Source: Pseudomonas abyssi (GTDB lineage Bacteria; Pseudomonadota; Gammaproteobacteria; Pseudomonadales; Pseudomonadaceae). Taken from it: a stretch of DNA of 64,000 bases. A model generated the notes under the pieces. The model had not been told where the DNA came from and made no database searches. It saw only the letters and a program-made list of their open reading frames with translations. A program made the position numbers and the translations under genes. How positions within the stretch are numbered: the stretch's first letter is position 1; the number at the start of each line of letters is the position of its first letter. Location: assembly GCF_002307495.1 (NCBI RefSeq), contig NZ_NTMR01000014.1, positions 33,788 through 97,787 on the forward strand. Direction: 5' to 3'. Positions 1 through 6,953 of the stretch are shown here, in pieces.

Positions 1-553
1 CGGCGATACCGGCCTCGGCAGACAAAATCTGGGCCCGTGCAGACGCGACAGCGGCTTGTGCACTTTGTAGCGCCGCTTCTGCGTCGTCGAGTTGCTGGCG
101 CGACATCGCATTACGCTGAACCAGTACCTTGATGCGGTCATAGCGTTTTTGCGCCGCATTGGATTCAGCTTGGCGTTGCAGCAGCAATGCTTCGGCGGTC
201 GCGTGTTCGCTCTCACGCTGGCTGACCAGAGCCTGCGCGGTTTGAATGGCGTTCTCGGCCTGCCTGGACTGGGCTTGGGCCTGCTGCAGCTGCGCTTGCA
301 GCGTAGTGGTATCCATCTCGGCGAGGACGTCGCCGGTATCCACAAAGTCGCCTTCGTCCACCAGAATACGGGTGACACGACCGCCCAGCTTGGTGGCGAC
401 GTTGATCTCGGTTGCTTCGATGCGGCCATTGCCGCTAACGAACCCTTCACCATAACCAGAGGGTTTGAGCTCAAGCCAGGCGATAATGGCAAGGGCTGCG
501 ACGATGGCGACGACTATGAGGCCACGGACAAGTTTGCGGGGAGGTTTCTGCAC
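1..553 (-). CDS. HlyD-family membrane-fusion (efflux adaptor) protein, 3' end outside window
   Basis: Reading the minus strand from a GTG at 553 gives 184 codons with no stop before the window edge, so the gene is partial. An AGGAAAAGGAA ribosome-binding site lies just upstream. The product starts with a short basic segment and one membrane anchor (about residues 9-26). A biotinyl/lipoyl-like half-motif with GNGRIEATE follows (about 43-51), then GGRVTRILVDEGD (about 58-70). A long Gln/Ala-rich coiled-coil hairpin runs from about residue 80 to the edge. This order is typical of periplasmic adaptors of ABC or RND-like exporters, closest in feel to YhiI/YbhG. The transport partners should lie to the left of the window. 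Substrate cannot be inferred. Confidence 0.85.
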   Translation of the reverse strand, partial: MQKPPRKLVRGLIVVAIVAALAIIAWLELKPSGYGEGFVSGNGRIEATEINVATKLGGRVTRILVDEGDFVDTGDVLAEMDTTTLQAQLQQAQAQSRQAENAIQTAQALVSQRESEHATAEALLLQRQAESNAAQKRYDRIKVLVQRNAMSRQQLDDAEAALQSAQAAVASARAQILSAEAGIA

Positions 554-598
554 GATGATTCCTTTTCCTGTGTGCGGGCAAATCACGGATGATCGCTG

Positions 599-616
599 CT
601 AGAAAATCCATTCTAG
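599..616. promoter_or_regulatory. Inverted repeat, candidate operator of the HlyD operon
   Basis: CTAGAA-N6-TTCTAG is a perfect inverted repeat about 46 bases upstream of the GTG start of the HlyD gene. Its position and symmetry suit a dimeric repressor of the TetR or MarR type. No regulator gene is visible in the window, so the role is inferred. The rest of 554-765 shows no gene. Confidence 0.35.
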
Positions 617-765
617 AAAGTACCGGCGCAAGGGGTGTTGATACCGGTCAATGTGCTCGGGAACTGTCTCGGTTTTGAATCAAGCTAGCCTGAAGAGTAC
701 CCGATTTTCAAGCTTCGGGGGCACTAGATCGGCGTTTTGTGACCTGCTATTGAGGTTGGGCGCCG

Positions 766-1791
766 TCAGGCGGCGGGGACGTTACGCAGTAGGTGCGCCC
801 GTCTCTGCTCAAGCGAGCCGTGTAATGTCAATGCACAGAGTTGCCTGTTGGTTAGTTCAGACTCGTACAGCGCCTGTTGCTCTTGGCGAAATGCCTCAGG
901 GCTGCGGGTGCCGTCCTGCACCAGAGGGAAGTCAGCTGCACACAGCCAGAGCTGATGATAGGGGCGCTCGGCCAGGGCGATAAGCTCTGGCGGAGGAGGC
1001 TCAGGGAACATCAGCTGATGGTAGATCAGCGTGGTCAGCGGGGTGGTATCGCAGATCACCGCACTGTGTCCCTCTCTTATAGCGAGGGCAACGGCTTCGT
1101 TTTCCAGGTCGACTTGGGTGCGGGCGATGGTCAGCAGATCGCCAGAGCTGAGCACGCCTCCGCAATCTTCCCAGTGCTGGCGGCCGAATTCGGCAACCCA
1201 GGGCCAGCCGCGCTGCTCTGCCAGCCACTGGCCCAGGCTGGTCTTGCCGGTGGATTCTGCGCCGATCAGGGCGATACGCCGACAACGCTGTGCGGCCAAG
1301 ACATCAGCGGTTTGCCAGTCGGCGCTGGGCGCCGCCCGCAAGGCGGTACCACTGATGGGGTGGCGAATACGGTCGCGGTCGACCAGCACTGAGACCACCG
1401 GTCGTTGCCAGTGCTGGGCGAGATGGTCGGCGAACCCCTGCCCGTAGTCTTCGCTGCTGAACACGGCGTCGATGGGCTGACCAAGCGTGCGATCAATCAG
1501 CTCGGCACAGAATTGTCGCTGCTGCAGATCGCTGGCGTTGTTGTCAGGCATCGCCAGCCCAAGCCGGCAGGCTTGCGCGGCATCGACCACCACACACTGA
1601 TGCTGCGGCCAGCCGTCATTGAGCCATTGCTGGCGCAGGGCGCTGGTGCAGCCGGCAAACTCCGGCCGAGAGTAGCTCAGGATGAGGACCTGCTCGCACG
1701 CCGCGGTCGCGGTATCGATCAGGTAGCGGTGGCCGCTGTGCAGCGGCGAAAACTTGCCGACGACTAGGCCGGTTCGGTAGTGCTTTGACAT
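766..1791 (-). CDS. nadR: NadR-like bifunctional NMN adenylyltransferase / ribosylnicotinamide kinase
   Basis: 341 aa. The N-terminal nucleotidyltransferase domain has GKFSPLHSGH (residues 12-21) and ISGTALR (146-152), the signatures of NadR-type NMN adenylyltransferases. The C-terminal kinase domain has a Walker A motif GAESTGKT (177-184). The helix-turn-helix repressor domain of enterobacterial NadR is absent, so this should be an enzyme only, converting nicotinamide riboside to NMN and then NAD. The ATG at 1791 is chosen because it begins directly with the MSKHYRTG...GKF strand. Longer upstream readings run through pnuC in another frame. It overlaps pnuC by 28 bases and is the last gene of the seven-gene cassette that starts at 8543. 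Confidence 0.92.
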   Translation of the reverse strand: MSKHYRTGLVVGKFSPLHSGHRYLIDTATAACEQVLILSYSRPEFAGCTSALRQQWLNDGWPQHQCVVVDAAQACRLGLAMPDNNASDLQQRQFCAELIDRTLGQPIDAVFSSEDYGQGFADHLAQHWQRPVVSVLVDRDRIRHPISGTALRAAPSADWQTADVLAAQRCRRIALIGAESTGKTSLGQWLAEQRGWPWVAEFGRQHWEDCGGVLSSGDLLTIARTQVDLENEAVALAIREGHSAVICDTTPLTTLIYHQLMFPEPPPPELIALAERPYHQLWLCAADFPLVQDGTRSPEAFRQEQQALYESELTNRQLCALTLHGSLEQRRAHLLRNVPAA

Positions 1792-2348
1792 GGTCTGTTC
1801 AGTTCTCGGTGCCAGCGCCAAAGGCCATAGCAGGCGTTGATCCAGAAGCCGACATACACCAACGAGGTCAGCATCAGCTCGCGGGAGGCGTACAGCGGTA
1901 CGGCGATGCTGTTGACGATCAGCCAGAACCACCAGGTTTCGATGCGTCGCTTCATCAGCAGTAGCTGGGCGGTCACGCTGAAAGTCAGCACCGCGGAGTC
2001 GACAAAGGGCGCGTAGGCATCGGTATGCAGGTGCAGCAGCGCCCCGTAACCCAGTAGCGTCGCTACCGCGATCAACAGGTAGAGCGCGAGTTGCGACCAG
2101 GAGCTGCGGCTGATCGCCTCGGCGCTGGCGCCGCGTTGCCATTGTTGCCAACCAATGATGCTGGTGCCGATAAAGAACAGCATCAGCGTGGCGTCGGCGT
2201 ACAGCTGGACCTGAAAGAACAAAACGGCAAACAGCACGCAGCCGATGATGCCGAGTGTCCAGGTGTGACGATGATTGCGGGCGGCAAGGAAGACGCTGAT
2301 CAGAAAGAAGGCGTTGGCGCTGTATTCCAGCAGGGTGAGACTGCTCAT
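1764..2348 (-). CDS. pnuC: PnuC-like nicotinamide riboside transporter
   Basis: 194 aa, almost entirely membrane helices (about seven), with the conserved-looking W-rich stretches FIGTSIIGWQQW and ETWWFWLIVNSIAVPLY of the PnuC family. PnuC proteins import nicotinamide riboside by facilitated diffusion, trapped by phosphorylation, so pairing with a NadR kinase makes a complete salvage route. The start at 2348 (MSSLTLLEYSA) overlaps the stop of the upstream ligase gene as ATGA, indicating translational coupling. Earlier ATGs in frame would read far into the ligase gene and encode basic, unlikely sequence. Confidence 0.9.
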   Translation of the reverse strand: MSSLTLLEYSANAFFLISVFLAARNHRHTWTLGIIGCVLFAVLFFQVQLYADATLMLFFIGTSIIGWQQWQRGASAEAISRSSWSQLALYLLIAVATLLGYGALLHLHTDAYAPFVDSAVLTFSVTAQLLLMKRRIETWWFWLIVNSIAVPLYASRELMLTSLVYVGFWINACYGLWRWHRELNRPCQSTTEPA

Positions 2349-3688
2349 CCGTCGTGGGCTCCGGGATAGTCGCTGGTGTATTGAATGAGTTTGTCGATGC
2401 CGAGCGGGAAGGGCTCGATGCTTACCTGGCAACCGTGACCAAAGGTGCCGGCGATGGCACGGCGCAGCGCCTGCTCATCGGTATTCCCCTGCAGACGCAG
2501 CACCAGATTGCCGTCGGCTTGTTGGTGCAGCTGATACTGAGCCAGTTCAAACGGCTGCATCAGATGGGTGATGTCGACGTTGTTGAGCCAGCGCCCTGCC
2601 GCGTAAAAGCGTACCGGCGGGCGACCGTCGAGTTGCTGCAGGTACTGGTGCCCGTCAGGGCTTTGGTACAGGCAGGCGTAGTCGCCGGTGCGGTAGCGCA
2701 GCAGCGGCATGCAGGGGTTGAAGCCCCCGGTGATGGTGATTTCCCCGCGCGCACCTGCGGGTACTGCGCGGCCTTGACGGTCGAGCAGCTCGACCTTGAG
2801 CGTGCTTTGCACCAGACGCAGGCCGTTGCCGCTGCCGTCGCAGGCGGCAATCGGACCCGCTTCGTTCATTGAATAGAGGTTGATGACCGGGCAGGCAAAG
2901 CGCTCGCGCAAGCGTGCCTTGAGGCCGTCCAGCAGGGTCATGGAGGTCGAGAGGATGGCGGAAGGCTGGTGCGCGAACTCGACGGTCAGCAGTGTGCTCA
3001 GGCTGCGCGGATCGCCGGTCATCAGCAGCGGTTTGACCGTGTCCAGATAGCGCCTACGCGCGGCGGCGCTGGGCCAGTCAGCGGGATTCATATTGAGCTT
3101 GAGCAGTACCTTGTCATCCCAGTAGGGCAGTACCGAGGCATAGGTAAAACAACGCTGCTGATCACCAACCAGCATGACGCCGGTATCGCCCGGCAGGGTT
3201 TGCAGATCGATGCCGTGCCAGCCGACGATGCGCTCATGGAAGCAGTGATAGCGCGCGGCAACCAGCGGCAGTGACGGCACGCGCAGGGGGTGGCCGGTGG
3301 TGCCGCTGGTCTCGAAGACGATCAACTGCTGCGGATCAATGTCTGTCGGTACAAAGGCCGCCACGTCGCTGCTCAGGTCTTGCCGGGAAGTACAGGGCAG
3401 GGCGTCAAAGCCGAGGTGCCAGGGATAGCTACGATAGCGCGGTACCCGCCGCCGGCAGTGGTCGAGAAAGGCGGTCAGCCACTGGGAGTCCGGGCATTGC
3501 AGCAGCTGTTTGTCGCTCTGCAGTTGGCACAGCGCCGCTGCGTCCAGATGATGGCCGCTACGGCCGCTCAGCCTGGGCGCATCCGGGTGCTGCAGACAGC
3601 GTTGCAGCCGCTGTGCGGCGCGTGGGCTTAGCTCGGGCAGGCGCCGGGTATCGAGCCAGGGGGCGAGTTCCGCAGCGTTTGCAGTCAT
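2345..3688 (-). CDS. PaaK-like adenylate-forming ligase of unknown substrate
   Basis: 447 aa. The ANL-superfamily phosphate loop ETSGTTGHP is at residues 126-134. Further on are YSMNEAGPI (the aromatic-x-x-T/S-E adenylate motif) and YRTGDYA (the ribose-binding Asp motif). This is the pattern of phenylacetate-CoA ligase/CapK-type enzymes, but the C-terminal lid domain looks short. It would activate a carboxylate as an acyl-AMP; the acceptor and acid are unknown. It overlaps pnuC (ATGA) and the upstream 189-aa gene (4 bases). Its position between a MoxR/VWA module and an NAD-salvage pair is unusual. Confidence 0.8.
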   Translation of the reverse strand: MTANAAELAPWLDTRRLPELSPRAAQRLQRCLQHPDAPRLSGRSGHHLDAAALCQLQSDKQLLQCPDSQWLTAFLDHCRRRVPRYRSYPWHLGFDALPCTSRQDLSSDVAAFVPTDIDPQQLIVFETSGTTGHPLRVPSLPLVAARYHCFHERIVGWHGIDLQTLPGDTGVMLVGDQQRCFTYASVLPYWDDKVLLKLNMNPADWPSAAARRRYLDTVKPLLMTGDPRSLSTLLTVEFAHQPSAILSTSMTLLDGLKARLRERFACPVINLYSMNEAGPIAACDGSGNGLRLVQSTLKVELLDRQGRAVPAGARGEITITGGFNPCMPLLRYRTGDYACLYQSPDGHQYLQQLDGRPPVRFYAAGRWLNNVDITHLMQPFELAQYQLHQQADGNLVLRLQGNTDEQALRRAIAGTFGHGCQVSIEPFPLGIDKLIQYTSDYPGAHDG

Positions 3689-4254
3689 TCGCGGGTGTAC
3701 TTGTCGGCGGCTTCGCGGGCACGCTTTTCTGCCAGCGCCTTGCGAATGGATTCGGCACGTTCTTCGGCGGCTCTGGACGCCGCGATGACCCGAACCCGTT
3801 CGCTGGAGCTGACCATCAGCAAGCGATCCTGCGCTTGCTGGTCGGTTTCGTTCTGCGGCTTGAGGCGCAGGCCGCTGAGCGTCAGGCGGATCAGCTCCTC
3901 GCGCTGGTCTTCATCGTTCAGATTCGGGTGAGCGCTGTCCATCAGCGCGTTGCTGGATGCGAGCAGAGCGACGACTTCATCGGAATACAGCGTCAGGCCG
4001 CAGAAAGGGTCATCCGCCAGCAGCCAGATCATCAGCAGTAATGTGTCCGGTCGCTCCCTCTCTTCCGGCTCTTCCCATTGGGGCAGGTCGTAAATCGGCA
4101 GCAGGGTTGGCGCCGTGACAGCCGGTGCCAACCGCGCGATCAGGTCATGCAGCAGTGCGATTAAATCCTGACCGATCGGCACCGGGCCGCCGGGATAGGC
4201 CAGCAGGCGCTGATGCAGGTGGAGCATGGACGGTCCGGATTGCAGGTGGCTCAT
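3685..4254 (-). CDS. Unknown 189-aa helical protein of the MoxR/VWA cassette
   Basis: I do not recognise a family. The protein has no signal peptide or membrane helix. It is mostly predicted-helical: a Leu-rich N-terminal half, a Glu/Pro-rich turn (QWEEPEERERPD, about 60-71), a hydrophobic core helix (TLLLMIWLLADDPF), and a charged Ala/Glu/Arg C-terminal helix (about 150-189) that could form a coiled coil. Start and stop both overlap neighbours by 4 bases (the VWA gene upstream, the ligase downstream). It is therefore translated with them and may be a subunit or adaptor of the VWA protein. An internal ATG nine codons later is possible. Confidence 0.7.
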   Translation of the reverse strand: MSHLQSGPSMLHLHQRLLAYPGGPVPIGQDLIALLHDLIARLAPAVTAPTLLPIYDLPQWEEPEERERPDTLLLMIWLLADDPFCGLTLYSDEVVALLASSNALMDSAHPNLNDEDQREELIRLTLSGLRLKPQNETDQQAQDRLLMVSSSERVRVIAASRAAEERAESIRKALAEKRAREAADKYTRE

Positions 4255-6023
4255 GGGCGGGTCGCTCGCTGGGCGGTGGCGTCATCGGCTTGGTAGTACT
4301 GCCGCGAAAAGCGGCGGGCGAAGGTGAGCATCGGCTCCAGCCCGCTGACGCGATGTACCTGCCAGCCCTGATCTCTGCCCACGCGCATCTTCTCATAGGC
4401 GCCCTGCAGCCAGGGGTGCCCGGTCTGGCTGTCCAGCTCCATCGGCAAATCCAGTACCCAATGACCTGCGCCGCCGCAGTGTCGCAGGGTACGTGCGCTG
4501 ATCTCGGCGCCCGGTGTGCCTTCCTCGTCATCAGAGAACATTGAACTGACGCCGTCATCGGACAGCACGACCACCTGAGTTGGCGTGCGGCGCGGCTGTG
4601 CGTAGGTATCGCGCAGCAGTTTTAACGGGAAGCTGGTACTGCCGCCAAAGAAGCCGGTCAGTACGCGCAGCGCACTGGTTTCATCGCGAATGAAGCCGTC
4701 GGTGGTCAGGCACTGGCGCGCACCGCTCCAGAGCGTGACCTGTACCTGCGCTCCGGCTCGCAGCGCCGACATGCACAGCAACACGCCGGCGAGCGCCGGA
4801 TAGGACAATTGATACTGCGGATTGGGCATGGAGCCGGAGCTGTCCACGTAGAGGTCCAGATCGCAGACCTGCTGGCGAGGTTGCTCGGTGCCGTCGAGGC
4901 TGAATACCGCCTTGTGTGTAGTGATACCGGGAATGGGGTTGCCGCCAGCCAGCAGGGTTGCAAACCAGTCGATCTCGCCCGGGTCATCGCCCGGCTCCCA
5001 CAGGGTTGTGCCTTCGCGTTCAGGTTCGCTGGGCGCGGCTGTCGACCGGGCAGGGAATGGCAGCAGGTAGGGGCGCACGGCGTCGCGGTAGTAGTTGACC
5101 GTGGCATCGTGGCGGGAGATGTCGACGCCGGCGGCGCGCAGGACCTCGTAGTACTCCTGCGGCTCAAGCGCCTGGCCAGCTGAGCGCGTGGCGCTAGCTG
5201 CACTGCAATCGTCGTCCGCGTCAGCTGTGCCCGGCGTCTGTTCGCTCAGCTCCGGGTCGAGACTGGGGTGTAGTACGTCGATGGCCGGCAGCGCGGGCAC
5301 GCCCGTACCCGTGTGGCCGTTGCCGGCGTCGGCGGTATCGGCCAGCACGCCGAATGCGTTGTTGGCTGCTTGTTCGTCATCTTGCAGATAACGCAGCAGC
5401 AGGGTGGCGAAGCGGCTGGCGCCGGTCAGCCAGTCTTTGCCGTAGACCTTGATGATGCGGCTGCCCAGCCAGGCGTCGCCTTCCTCCGAGCTACCGAGCG
5501 GGGCAGAGGTCAGGGTCTCTGGCGGTAGCTGCCAGAGACGCTCATAGATGCGCATGTACAGCTGCCACAGCGCCGTGGCGGTGGTTGGCTTGAGTCGCTG
5601 GTAGACCGCATCCATCTGGCAGGGAGTATGGCGCTGCAGGTGCTGATTGATCAGCAGGTCGGTATAGAGGTTGGCGATCAAGGGAGCCAGTTGCTCGCTG
5701 CCCGGCAGCGCTTGGCGAATGACCGCCAGCAGTTGCAGATGCTGGGTCATGTTGGCGGGCGCATAGACGTGGTGACCGATTTCGTGGGCGAGCACCTCAA
5801 GCGCATAGTCGTCCAGCCCGCGCTGGCTGATCTCCTGCAGGTTCACCATCACGCGCTGTGAGGTCAGGCGAATGGCGGCAAAGCTGTTGGTCAGCCCGGC
5901 CTGGTTGGCGGCCTGCACGTCAAACAGCCACAGCGGCTCCTGCAGCTGCAGATGATCGCTCCATAGCTGCAGGGCACGTTGCCATTGGGCCTGCCAATGC
6001 TCCAACTGTGGATCTGCGCTCAT
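4251..6023 (-). CDS. HExxH metallopeptidase-like + von Willebrand factor A (VWA) domain protein
   Basis: 590 aa. The N-terminal half carries HEIGHH at residues 80-85, a zinc-peptidase HExxH signature, inside a helix-rich domain. Residues about 225-290 are a low-complexity Asp/Ala/Ser linker. The C-terminal domain is VWA: a MIDAS DSSGS at 394-398 preceded by a hydrophobic strand, a Thr in GGSTS (about 461-465) and LSDD (487-490). MoxR ATPases commonly pair with VWA proteins as a remodelling machine, and the ATPase lies two genes upstream. The start at 6023 (MSADPQLEHW) overlaps the upstream stop as ATGA; a 21-residue longer reading is basic and unlikely. Resemblance to the DUF2201-type layout (peptidase + VWA) is an inference. 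Confidence 0.8.
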   Translation of the reverse strand: MSADPQLEHWQAQWQRALQLWSDHLQLQEPLWLFDVQAANQAGLTNSFAAIRLTSQRVMVNLQEISQRGLDDYALEVLAHEIGHHVYAPANMTQHLQLLAVIRQALPGSEQLAPLIANLYTDLLINQHLQRHTPCQMDAVYQRLKPTTATALWQLYMRIYERLWQLPPETLTSAPLGSSEEGDAWLGSRIIKVYGKDWLTGASRFATLLLRYLQDDEQAANNAFGVLADTADAGNGHTGTGVPALPAIDVLHPSLDPELSEQTPGTADADDDCSAASATRSAGQALEPQEYYEVLRAAGVDISRHDATVNYYRDAVRPYLLPFPARSTAAPSEPEREGTTLWEPGDDPGEIDWFATLLAGGNPIPGITTHKAVFSLDGTEQPRQQVCDLDLYVDSSGSMPNPQYQLSYPALAGVLLCMSALRAGAQVQVTLWSGARQCLTTDGFIRDETSALRVLTGFFGGSTSFPLKLLRDTYAQPRRTPTQVVVLSDDGVSSMFSDDEEGTPGAEISARTLRHCGGAGHWVLDLPMELDSQTGHPWLQGAYEKMRVGRDQGWQVHRVSGLEPMLTFARRFSRQYYQADDATAQRATRP

Positions 6024-6952
6024 GGCTGGCCCCCGACTTTGGGGATGATCAGGATGCGGAAACTGTTGTGGAAGCTGACGACCCAATCGTACGGGCGCTC
6101 AAGGCACTGGCGCGCCAAGTCGAAACTGCGCCAGTTGTCGCTCAGGCCGGGCGGCAATTGCTGCAAGTCCTGGATTGGGACAGGGGCGGCGTGCTCCGGC
6201 GTATGGGCAAGTAATTTGTGCCCCCAGGCGTCGGCGTGTAGCTGCCAGCAGTCATTACCAGCCTGAATCAGCGTCTGATCTGTTGCGACCAGCAATACCG
6301 GCAGCGTCGCAAACTCGCCTCCCAACCAGGTTGATGCGCCCAGCTCTAGCGGCGCTGTCTGCCAGCCGGCAGCGACACCTTGCCACCAGGGGTGGGCAAG
6401 CTGCTCAGGCTTGCCCAAGTGCAGGTGTTCGGCCAGCGCGGGCTGACGGCCGAGTGCAGTCACGGCGGCGCTGCGAAACTCCGGGAGGCCTGCCGTCCAG
6501 CCAAGTATCAGCAGATGGTCCGGCGTGGCATCCGGCGCAGGGTTGCAGCGTTGCCAGTGCTCCAGCAGTGTGCCGCGCTGCGCTGCTGATGGCAGGTGAG
6601 AAAGGGTATTGAGCAGTTGCACCAGCAGCCTGGGAGCGTCGGCCGGATACGGCGCGAGCCAGCGGGGCAGGACCGTGGTAAACAGGTCGACCGTCAAGGC
6701 GCGTTGCTCTGCGGCCAGCCAGCCGCGGCGCACCAGCGTCAGGCCTGCCTGGTAGGCTGTCTCGGCCAGCGCGGCCTTGTTGGCTGTCGGCCAAGGTTCC
6801 AGAGCCAGCAGCAGCGGGTCGAGCGCATCCAGCACAAAGCCGCTGAAACTGCGGGCAAACTCGGCCTGATCGCCCTGACGCGCCAGGCGATAGGCATGAT
6901 TGAGCGTATCTGCCTGCTGAACCAGATACTGTGCGAGCCAATCGGAGCGCAT
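6020..6952 (-). CDS. Unknown 310-aa protein of the MoxR/VWA cassette
   Basis: No family recognised. The protein is soluble, Leu/Ala/Trp-rich and helical, with possible HEAT-like helical pairs between residues 30 and 170. The C-terminal part looks more beta-rich (GASTWLGGEFATLPVLLVATDQ; DWVVSFHNSFRILIIPK). There is no signal peptide, nucleotide-binding loop or cysteine cluster. It begins one base after the stop of the AAA+ ATPase gene and overlaps the VWA gene by 4 bases, so it is probably an obligate partner of the ATPase/VWA pair. It could be a substrate adaptor or the client protein. Confidence 0.7.
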   Translation of the reverse strand: MRSDWLAQYLVQQADTLNHAYRLARQGDQAEFARSFSGFVLDALDPLLLALEPWPTANKAALAETAYQAGLTLVRRGWLAAEQRALTVDLFTTVLPRWLAPYPADAPRLLVQLLNTLSHLPSAAQRGTLLEHWQRCNPAPDATPDHLLILGWTAGLPEFRSAAVTALGRQPALAEHLHLGKPEQLAHPWWQGVAAGWQTAPLELGASTWLGGEFATLPVLLVATDQTLIQAGNDCWQLHADAWGHKLLAHTPEHAAPVPIQDLQQLPPGLSDNWRSFDLARQCLERPYDWVVSFHNSFRILIIPKVGGQP

Positions 6953-6953
6953 G

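Noticed and set aside
1764..2151. N-terminal extension of nadR into pnuC
   Set aside because: The extra residues are basic low-complexity read from the pnuC antiframe; the NadR domain begins at 1791.
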